Below the pieces are notes generated by a model. The model did not search any database. It was not told the DNA's origin and saw only the letters and a list, made by a program, of their open reading frames with translations. Positions 9,601 through 16,725 of a stretch of 61,664 nt of DNA are shown here, one piece after another; position 1 is the first letter of the stretch; each line of letters begins with the position of its first letter. The DNA is from a virus. Position numbers and translations under genes: made by a program. The DNA is taken from positions 1 through 61,664 of the IMG/VR virus record IMGVR_UViG_3300046488_000260. The stretch is one strand, 5' to 3'.

Positions 9601-9882
9601 TGCATCGCGCCACTTCTGAACGTCCTCGCGCAGAGCGTTGACCAGCGGAAGGTCATCCCGCTCCTCCTCGGCAAGTAGACTCAGTTGGGCACTGCCGGTA
9701 CGCTCCGTCTTGAACCAATAGCTGGCATCGCGCCGTATTCCCGCACGGCTCGCCGCTCCGCTCTCCTTATCGTAGATCCAGTGGTCGCGCGGCGGTTCGT
9801 ATGGACTACAGAGGATAGGGCGATCCACTGGCTGCACGGGCATTTGCTCCTGCCCGGGCGTGACGGAGGCCTTCTTAGCCAC
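6688..9882 (-). CDS. Type III-like restriction enzyme, Res (helicase-nuclease) subunit
   Basis: 1064-residue restriction subunit. A superfamily 2 helicase core has Walker A MATGSGKT (about 196-203), motif II DEGHH (327-331), the motif V-like LTEGWDANNVTHI and motif VI EQVVGRGLRR. The C-terminal region has EPDFLVRLSNGVTVVLEIKG, a PD-(D/E)XK-type nuclease signature (D, then E-x-K). This is the translocase-nuclease that would cut DNA lacking the partner Mod methylation. The start overlaps the end of the mod gene by 8 nt and the stop is one base from the next gene, so all four genes form one operon. All key motifs are present, so the enzyme looks intact. It resembles the long Res proteins annotated as BPTD_3080-type. 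Confidence 0.9.
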   Translation of the reverse strand: MAKKASVTPGQEQMPVQPVDRPILCSPYEPPRDHWIYDKESGAASRAGIRRDASYWFKTERTGSAQLSLLAEEERDDLPLVNALREDVQKWRDAEYPGATNVTRDLLRHWARTDRARRLFFCQLEAVETIIYLLEIRFPGKVGIRGNPKLSKEDLKRLLAGERPSFSKLGQDFFPRLIDPGQDATLSALRRIACKMATGSGKTVVMSMVVAWAFCNRGQNPATTLYPNGVLICCPNLTVKERLQVLRPERPDNYYEAFDIVPVKYRPLMQSGKVLVTNWHRFAPESEHVEGGKSYAVVNKGPETPDTFARRVLEDLYDRLPIMVMNDEGHHCWRPAATEEDFATVDKDEVEEARVWLDGLDRINNCTTDPATKPGISICLDLSATPFYLKGSGYPEGRPFPWIVSDFGLVDAIESGIVKIPRLPVLDTTGRPDPKYFKLWKAINESLEPGERLPGKSKRPKPEVVYREAEGALLQIASQWKERFLQMEAATPGQEHVPPVLILVCDNTDIAEVFYRKISGEAETETVTEADVAEVLGEDEDGNGDGAPEAAKQKLAKSGKRKTTTVYGKGAIFPEHFSNTPDVNRTIRIDTKLLAEAESDDPKKKRLDAAEELRQVVATVGKPGQAGEHVRCVVSVSMLTEGWDANNVTHILGVRAFGSQLLCEQVVGRGLRRMDYVPDPKTGLLTEEYVDVYGIPFSVIPFKGRPVKAPAPDDRPKNHVRALPERKAMEMRFPVVEGYAFALQKNLIRCDVDGMPVLDIEPNREPTATFVRPTVGYAEGSASAHGSPFPFAEQNREEYYRETHLQTIEFEIARLIVDQLTVADAGVKDRRRRVLALQSRHQLFPQVFRYVDDYVRRKVNFQNCDPCELGLAKYVQRLVERLRDAIVPDESEGEAPLMPITNRYKPIGTTAEVDFKTTRACHATVKSHIDQVVLDNLVWESSAGFRLESSDAVQFYARNDHMGLTIPYEYMGIDHAYEPDFLVRLSNGVTVVLEIKGFEDDQTKAKHTAANRWVEAVNNWGQSGAWGFHVCRNPQLLDKEMEYLARAESVRPELDRDHALRGGL

Positions 9883-12800
9883 GATTGGCCTCCAGCGGAT
9901 GGACTCGCATCACCTCGTTACCACGCGGGTCGATCACCTTCACCGCGACGGACTTGTGCTTGCCCGCGGGGAACGGCAAAGAGACGGTTCCCGAGAGCAG
10001 CTCGAACCGCTCCGGGTCCACGACACCCGCCAGCGCCTTGCTGAGCTTTTCCCAAGCGCTGCGGTCTGGAAAGAACGCCTGCGTGATGCAAAACGTCCGC
10101 CCGTCGTAATCGCCATCCACGAACCACGCCGCCACCTTCGCCGCGCCGGTGTCCACCACGGTGTTGTTCACCGGGTCGTAGACGTCCACACCTTCCATCT
10201 CGACGGTGTACATGCCGTCGCCGTCCGGACCATTCACGCTGGTGCGCGGACGGCCAAAGACGGTGAACAACTGGCTGCCGGGCTGTTCTTTCAAGAGGCC
10301 ATTCATGCCGGGGTTCACATCGGGGCGAATGTGCGCGATGTGCAGTCGCACACGCGGTACGCCCTCGTCGATGACGGCTTGGGCAGGTCCGTCGAAGCTG
10401 AACCCGGCGAATACGAGATCGTCGTATCGGCGCGCGGCCGGCTTGATGACCTCCTCGATCATCTTGGCCGTAATGGGGCCATACTGCGGACCGAAAACCA
10501 CGCCGACCGTGGCGTCACCCTCTGAGTCGTCGTCGGTTTCGCCAACGTTTACCCACCGACCTTCGGCATGGATGCCGGCGGAACTGCCGGTGGCGTAGAT
10601 CGCGTCCAGGCGCGTGAACTTCTTCTGCTTATTATCCGGGAATCGGACGCCGTCCATGCGGAGCAGGTCCACCATTTTGCTGAGATACGCTTCGAGATTC
10701 TGGGCCGACTCACCCAGCTGTACTTCACGGATGGCGAACGTTCCTTCCAATTCGTCCGGCTCGCCAGCGAAGCCGGTTTCGACGACGGTGGCGTCGCCCA
10801 GGGACATTTCCGGCGGCTGGACTGCCTCCACCGTGAAAGGTCCGCTGACGCGGGTGATCTTGCGATCAACCTCCGGCTGGTCTACCAGTTCTTCGGGATC
10901 AGCATTCGCTGCAATGCAGGTGTTGACCTCGTCCATCTTGACCCGCCACGCCGCGCGGTATTCCTCGACGGCTTTCTTCAAATCGGCGGGGTAATCCGGA
11001 TCGGTATCAGATGGGACTTTCCAGTGATGCCAGCCCTTGCCCTTGGCCGGGAGGTCCCACCGGCGACGGTCGGCTTCGGTGATGGACTTCTTGCCTTCCT
11101 GCTTCTGCTTCAATGCGAGCTTCGTACGCAGCTCGTTGCGGAGCCGGTCCGACACGGTCTGGAGCGATTTATTGGCGGCGGCAAGGCGCTCTTCGAGGAT
11201 AGGTTCATGCTTCGCGAAAATCGGATCGAGGTTGGAATTCTGCGCGACTGTCCGCAGCATTATGTGCGGAACCGTCTTGTTCCGGAACCCTTGTGCGACG
11301 CCCGCCGATTCGTCTCGAAGCCTGAAGTATTCGTACCGGGCCGTGAGTATACGCTGACGAGCCAGAGCAATGGCTACGCGGCTCGTGTCGATGGTGACCC
11401 ACCTTCGCCCCCAATCCTCAGCGATACTGGCGGTTGTACCGCTGCCGCATGTCGGGTCAAGCACGAGATCGCCGGGATCAGTTGTCATCAGCATGCAGCG
11501 CTCAATAACCTTGGTGTTTGTCTGAACAACGTATACCTTCAGATCAGTGAAGGCTCCAGTCTGGGTATCGTTCCAGACCTCCGTGAGAGGAGTTAGAGGG
11601 AAATCACCCAAGAATCGTACGTAAGTGAGAGAGTTCGGCGTGGGTGCAGCGAGGCGCTCGGCACTAATCAGGCGCGCCATTCCCTCCGGATTCGTTTTCC
11701 AGAAACCTCGCCCAGGTCGGAAGGTATTCTCCTGAAACTCTACAGGATAGTCGGAGTTGGTGCCGCCGCTTTGGGAGGTTAGATTGTCGTGCCTGTATAT
11801 CTGAGCTCCCTTGGGCAGCTTGCCTGGGTCATCCCGTTCCTCTGTCGTCAAGACATGCCTTGCCCCACCTGGCAGTAACGCCCTAGTGAAACGTCCTCCG
11901 ATATCGTCTTCGAAACCCCGCGACCTGAACAGACTCCGGAACTTTAGGTTCGACTTGTCGCGAGCGTACCAGAGTAGGTAGTTTGCACTGGGGCCGAGAT
12001 GCTGCCCGCCAAGGCTCGAAGTAGTCCGAAACGTGATCTGCGCCCCAAAGTTGCTGGCCCCAAATACCTCATCGAGTAGGCATCGGACGCGGTGGATATT
12101 CTCGTCGCTGATCTGGACGAACACGCTTCCCGAATCAGCAAGGAGATCGCGAGCGACAACAAGCCGGTCTCGCAGATATGCGAGGTACGAGTGGACCCCG
12201 AGCGTCCACGTGTCTCGGTACGCTTTCACCATCTCCGGTTCACGCGTGAGGTCGGCCTCTTTGTCTTTCACCTCGCGCTTTCCAATCTCCGGCTGGAAAT
12301 TGCTGGAGAACTTGATCCCATACGGTGGGTCCATGTAGATCATCTGGACCTTGCCCGCAAGATCTTCTCGCCGGGCCAGTGATGACATGACCTGTAGGCT
12401 GTCGCCCAGGATCAGGCGATTCGACCAGTCCACGTCGTGCTTGTAGAACTGGACCGCCTCGTTGTACTCCTGCTCCGGGTCGGCGAACAGCGAGCGGTTC
12501 ACGTCCTCGCGCGCTGCCACCTTCAGGATGGCCTGAGCGCTGGCCCGCTCGTGGATATGCAGAGCGACCGGGTCAACGGCGAACGACTTGGTCTCTCGCT
12601 TTCCGGCCCACTCCAGCCACGGCTCGTGGTGGCGCAGCGCCTCCGCTAGCACCCCCACCTCGGCATCCGTCAACTTGCGTTGCCTGGCGGTCGCGAGCAA
12701 TTCGGGCGTCTGGTCGGTTCGGCCCGTCGGATCGAACCGGAGTTCTGGCGGGCGCCGCGGACTGTACAAGTACTCGGCCTTGGGGATCAGCGGAACGTAG

Positions 12801-12922
12801 CCTTCGGCTGCGATCTTGGCGGGCGGATTATTCTTCCGTGTCGCCTTGGGAAAACGGTAGTCGCTGACGTTCTTCAGAACGTCATCTGCGGGCGCAGTCC
12901 TCGGCTTCTGCTTTTTGGCCAT
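9875..12922 (-). CDS. Type III-like DNA adenine methyltransferase, Mod subunit
   Basis: 1015-residue site-specific DNA methyltransferase, first gene of the operon. Motif IV DPPY is at 198-201 and the SAM-binding motif I DPTCGSGTT at 489-497, the order of a beta-class N6-adenine enzyme of the Type III Mod kind. The segment between (about 280-450) would hold the target recognition domain. The long C-terminal half (about 520-1015) has no motif I recognise and may contact the Res protein. It protects host or prophage DNA from the Res enzyme encoded 8 nt inside its 3' end. No strong ribosome site precedes the ATG; a weak -10-like TACAAT lies on the minus strand at 12943-12948, so transcripts may have a very short leader. 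Confidence 0.9.
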   Translation of the reverse strand: MAKKQKPRTAPADDVLKNVSDYRFPKATRKNNPPAKIAAEGYVPLIPKAEYLYSPRRPPELRFDPTGRTDQTPELLATARQRKLTDAEVGVLAEALRHHEPWLEWAGKRETKSFAVDPVALHIHERASAQAILKVAAREDVNRSLFADPEQEYNEAVQFYKHDVDWSNRLILGDSLQVMSSLARREDLAGKVQMIYMDPPYGIKFSSNFQPEIGKREVKDKEADLTREPEMVKAYRDTWTLGVHSYLAYLRDRLVVARDLLADSGSVFVQISDENIHRVRCLLDEVFGASNFGAQITFRTTSSLGGQHLGPSANYLLWYARDKSNLKFRSLFRSRGFEDDIGGRFTRALLPGGARHVLTTEERDDPGKLPKGAQIYRHDNLTSQSGGTNSDYPVEFQENTFRPGRGFWKTNPEGMARLISAERLAAPTPNSLTYVRFLGDFPLTPLTEVWNDTQTGAFTDLKVYVVQTNTKVIERCMLMTTDPGDLVLDPTCGSGTTASIAEDWGRRWVTIDTSRVAIALARQRILTARYEYFRLRDESAGVAQGFRNKTVPHIMLRTVAQNSNLDPIFAKHEPILEERLAAANKSLQTVSDRLRNELRTKLALKQKQEGKKSITEADRRRWDLPAKGKGWHHWKVPSDTDPDYPADLKKAVEEYRAAWRVKMDEVNTCIAANADPEELVDQPEVDRKITRVSGPFTVEAVQPPEMSLGDATVVETGFAGEPDELEGTFAIREVQLGESAQNLEAYLSKMVDLLRMDGVRFPDNKQKKFTRLDAIYATGSSAGIHAEGRWVNVGETDDDSEGDATVGVVFGPQYGPITAKMIEEVIKPAARRYDDLVFAGFSFDGPAQAVIDEGVPRVRLHIAHIRPDVNPGMNGLLKEQPGSQLFTVFGRPRTSVNGPDGDGMYTVEMEGVDVYDPVNNTVVDTGAAKVAAWFVDGDYDGRTFCITQAFFPDRSAWEKLSKALAGVVDPERFELLSGTVSLPFPAGKHKSVAVKVIDPRGNEVMRVHPLEANRG

Positions 12923-13514
12923 AGTCGTGATCGGTCTCTACGATTGTATGTGGTTGCGTCCGCGTTGTCCGCTGACCGGGTGCGCGTGTCGGCCACGTCG
13001 CCGACGCACCGCCTGGAGGCGGTGCCACATGCCCCCCGGCAGCCTCCGCGGGAAAAACCCCTTTATGTAAGGGAACCCAAAAATGTCTCCCCAACGGACG
13101 CGTTTCAAAAAGGGGGGGTACCACCCGTGCGTGCTCGCGAAAAGCACGCCAGTGGCCAGTGTGGAAAGCTAGATCCAACCGTTGCGAAAAACGACGCCTG
13201 GGGAAGGTCCAGAAAAGCATGGAAGAGGTCACGAGTTCGAATCTCACCAGATCCATGTCACGCTGCGCTGCTCGGGCGTCCCCAAGTACCGGGATTTTGC
13301 ACTGAGATCCACAGCAATTCGCGGTCAAGAATTTGATTCTATTCGATTTCAACGACATGGGCTGTGCACAACCTGTGAATTGATTTTTGCCTTCTGTTCG
13401 CCATGATACGATAGAGGCGTTGTACTTCAGGCCCCCCGCGCGGCGTTGAATCGACGGGGCACACCTGCCGCGACAGACCACTTCCTTATTCATAACTCAC
13501 TGAGGTGTCTGAAG
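12923..13514. other. Intergenic control region between divergent modules
   Basis: 592 bases without a convincing gene; short open frames here have poor codon use. It must hold the promoter of the minus-strand R-M operon and that of the plus-strand pair at 13515. A perfect 8-bp hairpin (GCACCGCC, loop TGGA, GGCGGTGC) lies at 13006-13025, about 85 nt upstream of mod, and could be an operator. A smaller CCCTT/AAGGG hairpin is near 13057. A tRNA-like fragment at 13227-13255 is listed separately. Confidence 0.5.
13227..13255 (+). other. Possible tRNA 3'-end fragment (candidate att remnant)
   Basis: The stretch GGTCACGAGTTCGAATCTC followed by ACCAGATCCA looks like the variable-loop end, T arm (GTTCGAATC loop) and acceptor strand of a tRNA. 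No matching 5' half (TGGATCT acceptor, D arm, anticodon arm) is found upstream, and the T stem pairs over only three clear base pairs. A bare tRNA 3' end is what an integration event leaves behind. It lies at the junction between the R-M island and the next module. The call rests on one motif and could be chance. Confidence 0.3.
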
Positions 13515-14711
13515 ATGGCCCGATTCAACCTGAAGAGCTTTGCGCAGCCAGACCTCCTGAAAAGAATTCAGCCGGGGAACTTGATTCCGCTGCTCGAACC
13601 CTTCCGGATGTTCCTGGAAACGAAGGGATACTCCATTCCATCCGGCGGAGATCCGGAAATCGACGTCCCGGCGCTCGGAGGCATCCTCGCTCAGCCCGAC
13701 GAGGAGATGCCGGGAGATTTGGTTGAGGCGCTGCACTTGATCGGCACCCTTGGCGCGGACGAGCGCTTTGATGAATTGCTGGAGATGGCGGCGGCCAACC
13801 AGATTGAAACAGACGGTGAAGTCACGGCGATGGATCTGGCCACCCAGATTTGGCTCAAGAACCCCGAAGCGTTGGAGAGGAAGGAGCACGAAGAGCACTT
13901 TCAGAATCGAAAGTCTTTTGAGAGCTTTCGCGCAGCCAACCCAGAAGTCGTTGTCGCCATCGACGACCTGCCGAGAGACCTGACTGCCTTGCAGGAGGCG
14001 CTCGAGGCCTATTTCCAGGCGAAGAAGCGCGGCGTTGGGTGCCGCGTTACCCGGAAGGACTCTCCTGATGAGGTCCGGTTCCTCGTCGAGCATGGCCAAC
14101 CCTGCAAACGTGAACCGTGCCGGAAGGGGCCAAAATCGACATCAACGTTTTTCCGCCCCGAGAAGACGGACGTGGTGATCTACGACGTCGTTCACAACGA
14201 ACTCCGCATCAACGCTTCCACCGCCGCCGACGTGCGCAAATACCGAGCGTTTTTTGGGCACCACGTTTTCGGCGACGAAGACCGGTTCGTGTTCCGCGAG
14301 AAGTACACCCTCGATCCGCTCAAGAAGGATGGCCGCGCGGCCCTCAATTGCGGCGACATTCCCGGAATTGACAAGGTGGATCTCCGGGAAATCGAGTATT
14401 CCTGGGGCGGCGCCTTTGAACACATGGAGATTCATCGCGCCGAAGGCCTGTTTCATGCGCTGGCGTTGATCCGGAGAGACGTCGAAACGGAACCTCATAT
14501 CCGTAAGGCCGTATTCAAAATCAAGTTGGCTGGCGAGAAGCGGCCTCGCAGCGTGACAGTCAAGGCCGGCAACAAGTCCGGCTATAACCGCGGCGAAGAG
14601 GCGATGGTGATTGAGGATTGGCTGCGTGCTCGCGGGTTCGTCCTTACCGCGGAACCAGTAGAGGAGACAGCCCAGGATGCGGACGCTGAGATGGCTTTGG
14701 CGGGGGCTTGA
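13515..14711 (+). CDS. Hypothetical protein, first gene of an unnamed two-gene module
   Basis: 398-residue soluble protein I do not recognise. ATG 13515 is chosen over the frame opening at 13446 because GAGGT sits about 10 nt before it and the upstream codons look non-coding. The N-terminal part is mostly helical (KSFAQPDLLKRIQPGNLIPL) and includes an ExxE-rich helix near 115-135. The C-terminal part (about 205-380) has KTDVVIYDVVHNELRINAST, FFGHHVFGDEDRF and EKYTLDPL, a mixed alpha/beta domain. No catalytic motif or membrane segment is evident. It overlaps the next gene by 35 nt, so the two are surely co-translated and probably act together. It sits between an R-M operon and phage early genes, a usual place for defence pairs. 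Confidence 0.75.
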   Translation: MARFNLKSFAQPDLLKRIQPGNLIPLLEPFRMFLETKGYSIPSGGDPEIDVPALGGILAQPDEEMPGDLVEALHLIGTLGADERFDELLEMAAANQIETDGEVTAMDLATQIWLKNPEALERKEHEEHFQNRKSFESFRAANPEVVVAIDDLPRDLTALQEALEAYFQAKKRGVGCRVTRKDSPDEVRFLVEHGQPCKREPCRKGPKSTSTFFRPEKTDVVIYDVVHNELRINASTAADVRKYRAFFGHHVFGDEDRFVFREKYTLDPLKKDGRAALNCGDIPGIDKVDLREIEYSWGGAFEHMEIHRAEGLFHALALIRRDVETEPHIRKAVFKIKLAGEKRPRSVTVKAGNKSGYNRGEEAMVIEDWLRARGFVLTAEPVEETAQDADAEMALAGA

Positions 14712-15537
14712 GAGCGTTTCCGGCCTGGCTGCGATTCCGGCCTACTGGAAGCATTCCTGCGGCACTGAATTCCCGCTGATCCGTCCCCATCTGCGGCCGA
14801 CGGATGATATCGGCGCGACGTACCCTTGCCACCATCCTCGCGATCATGACTGCCCTCGAGGAATCGTCCAATACGGAGATGGGACCTTTGCGGCTGTCTG
14901 CAGGCACCCTCACAAGCTTTGTGATGACTTGCCTCTGGTGCCCAGGGACGCACTCGTCCACACGTTGGACATCGGAGCTTTGGTGCTGCCGATGGCGAAG
15001 GTGCTTTGTGTCCGGATCCTGAATCTGCAAGGTACTTCGCACGGCGTTTGGGCGCTCGGGCTTTCGACGAGCCGTCCCACGCGGAATTATCCGGTGTATT
15101 TGCTGGTTTTCGCTCGGCACGCCGACTTCCGCGCTGCACTCAGCGCGTTAGCGCTTTCGTGCCCTACATCGTTCGTGGCCGTCGCGCCGACAAGCAATCA
15201 CCTGACGGTCGAGTTGCGCGAGCACCTGGCCCGGCGCCAGAGTAGTTTCATCGCAATGGATGAGCGCGTGGGGCTGTCGGAAGACGGGCTCTTTGTTGGA
15301 CTTGAGATGACCCACGCAGACGAAGTAACTCCGACTCCGATCGAGCAGCGGCACGAGGTGGTTGAGAAGTACAAGATCGATTTCAACTGCACCGACCAAG
15401 TCATTTTCGAAGACGCCGACGTCCACAAGGCGGATTTCTACAAGTGGCTGAAGGGGACGCTCAGCGACAAGTCCAGCAAATCAAATCGCATAGAAGAAAT
15501 TCTTCACACAAACCCCAAACTGCGCACCCGGCGATAG
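14677..15537 (+). CDS. Hypothetical protein, second gene of the unnamed module
   Basis: 286-residue protein starting 35 nt inside the previous gene. Residues 25-90 contain several Cys and His (HSCGTEF, YPCHHPRDHDCPRG, VCRHPHKLCDDL) that could bind one or two zinc ions. The middle is alpha/beta with hydrophobic strands (YPVYLLVFARHADF). The C-terminal end (HKADFYKWLKGTLSDKSSKS then NRIEEIL) resembles a short helix-turn-helix-like tail. This suggests nucleic-acid binding plus a sensing domain; the biological role is unknown. No promoter lies between the genes. Its strict coupling with the upstream protein is the main clue that both form one system. Confidence 0.72.
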   Translation: MRTLRWLWRGLESVSGLAAIPAYWKHSCGTEFPLIRPHLRPTDDIGATYPCHHPRDHDCPRGIVQYGDGTFAAVCRHPHKLCDDLPLVPRDALVHTLDIGALVLPMAKVLCVRILNLQGTSHGVWALGLSTSRPTRNYPVYLLVFARHADFRAALSALALSCPTSFVAVAPTSNHLTVELREHLARRQSSFIAMDERVGLSEDGLFVGLEMTHADEVTPTPIEQRHEVVEKYKIDFNCTDQVIFEDADVHKADFYKWLKGTLSDKSSKSNRIEEILHTNPKLRTRR

Positions 15538-15543
15538 GCGCGC

Positions 15544-15585
15544 CGCCTACTTTTTCGCCTACCCCGCCTACCTTGATTCGCCTAC
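15544..15585. repeat. Four direct CGCCTAC heptamers
   Basis: CGCCTAC occurs at 15544-15550, 15556-15562, 15565-15571 and 15579-15585, four exact copies in 42 bp, just upstream of the AlpA-like gene at 15646. Offsets of 12, 9 and 14 bp are irregular but fit protein-binding sites better than a coding repeat. They are likely operator sites for a phage regulator, perhaps the adjacent HTH protein. Confidence 0.55.
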
Positions 15586-15645
15586 GCGGTTGCGTCGGAT
15601 CATCGTCCTGTACCAAACACGCACAAAGCGTGGGGAACAGGCGAT

Positions 15646-15858
15646 ATGAGCGACAAACCCCTCGAAACACTACTTGAAGAGAAGGAACTGGCCGAAACAC
15701 TCCAGGTCTCCATCGGAACGTTACGAACCTGGCGGACTGACGGCACGGGCCCCCGCTTTCATCGGATCGGACAGATGATCCGATATGCGCCATCCGACGT
15801 GAAGAATTGGCTCCTGAGCCGTCAGGCGGGCGGAGACCTCGCGGAGGTGGCGCGATGA
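15646..15858 (+). CDS. AlpA/excisionase-like helix-turn-helix protein
   Basis: 70-residue DNA-binding protein with a MerR-like winged helix: LLEEKELAETLQVSIGTLR, then WRTDGTGPRFHRIG, IRYAPSDVKNWL. This is the HTH_17/AlpA pattern of phage excisionases and small transcription regulators. It is the first gene of the early cluster, directly after the four CGCCTAC repeats, and its stop overlaps the next start (ATGA). It could be the recombination directionality factor or the early regulator of the prophage; the sequence does not decide between them. Confidence 0.82.
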   Translation: MSDKPLETLLEEKELAETLQVSIGTLRTWRTDGTGPRFHRIGQMIRYAPSDVKNWLLSRQAGGDLAEVAR

Positions 15859-16214
15859 TCCAGCCCGTCACAATCCAGGACTTGCTACCGTCCGAAGCCG
15901 CGTTTGTCGCCACCATGCAACAACTTGGCTTCGGCCGCTTTGAATACGTCCAGATCCGCGGTGGCGAACTAGTCCTGAACCCTGGGCCAATCACGGTGCG
16001 CGACGTCAAATTCGGGTCGCCCGTGACGACAGGTAAACCCTCGGCCGCCACGTCGGCCCTCCGGCCGCAGCTTGTGGAGTTCTTTGCCTACGTGCGTGAC
16101 GTCGAAGCCGGCGAAATTCGCGAGGTAGAAGTGCGCCACGGGTTGCCTTTCTCGATGGAAGTTGAACTGGCTGGCGCGAAGAGCGTCGCTCCTCAAGGAG
16201 GCCACCGTGGCTGA
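15855..16214 (+). CDS. Hypothetical early phage protein
   Basis: 119-residue protein coupled to the upstream HTH gene by an ATGA overlap, which fixes the start at 15855 rather than at the earlier in-frame ATG (15807). It is alpha/beta with LGFGRFEYVQIRGGELVLNP near the middle and no cysteine or membrane segment. I do not recognise the family. Its 3' end overlaps the sigma-like gene by 8 nt, so it belongs to the early operon. Confidence 0.65.
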   Translation: MIQPVTIQDLLPSEAAFVATMQQLGFGRFEYVQIRGGELVLNPGPITVRDVKFGSPVTTGKPSAATSALRPQLVEFFAYVRDVEAGEIREVEVRHGLPFSMEVELAGAKSVAPQGGHRG

Positions 16215-16725
16215 CCTCACCCTCGACCAGGCGCTTCCGCTCGTCCAGAACCTTGCGGGGCGGAAGGCCAATGCGTTCGTTCGCCGGTGCGGGTTAGCCG
16301 TCGATGAACGCGAAGACGTAGAAAGCCGCCTCGTCCTGACGTTCCTCACTCGCTGGCCGAAGTTCGACAGCCAGCGAGCGTCCGTCCGCACGTTCGCATC
16401 GCGGGTTATGGACAAGGAACTCACCTCCATCCTGCGGTACCACCTGGCGCCCAGCCGGAAGGCGCAGGACATCCCGATCGACGATTCCGCTCCAAGTTCG
16501 GCAGCTCGCGGACGGTTCCGGATTGACCTCGAACGAGCGCTCGCCCCACTGCCCGGTGCCGTCCATGAGACCGCACTGGCGCTCTTTTGGTACTCCACGG
16601 TTGAAACCGCCGAAGCGCTGGGATGCTCCCGCCAGATCATCCAAGTCAGGAAACGGCAGATTCGCGAAGCGCTCAACGCTGCCGGCATTGGACCCTGCTA
16701 TTTCACCACTGGAGTTGCCCATTGA
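16207..16725 (+). CDS. Phage sigma-70-like factor
   Basis: 172-residue protein with the outline of a small sigma factor. A region 2-like helix stretch (EDVESRLVLTFLTRWPKFDS then RTFASRVMDKELTSIL) is followed by a linker and a region 4-like HTH (ALFWYSTVETAEALGCSRQI, IQVRKRQIREAL). GTG 16207 is selected because AAGGAGG (16195-16201) lies five bases before it. It may redirect host RNA polymerase to late or early phage promoters, or be a regulator that keeps only the DNA-binding parts. It overlaps both neighbours (8 nt upstream, 4 nt downstream). Confidence 0.72.
   Translation: MADLTLDQALPLVQNLAGRKANAFVRRCGLAVDEREDVESRLVLTFLTRWPKFDSQRASVRTFASRVMDKELTSILRYHLAPSRKAQDIPIDDSAPSSAARGRFRIDLERALAPLPGAVHETALALFWYSTVETAEALGCSRQIIQVRKRQIREALNAAGIGPCYFTTGVAH

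Noticed and set aside
9860-10525. 221-codon plus-strand frame opposite mod/res junction
   Set aside because: Antisense shadow with no ribosome site or family.
10568-11596. 342-codon plus-strand open frame
   Set aside because: Lies entirely opposite the mod gene, which has clear methyltransferase motifs; high GC creates long antisense frames.
15544-15585. CRISPR array
   Set aside because: Units are 7 bp with irregular short gaps; no spacer-sized segments or cas genes.
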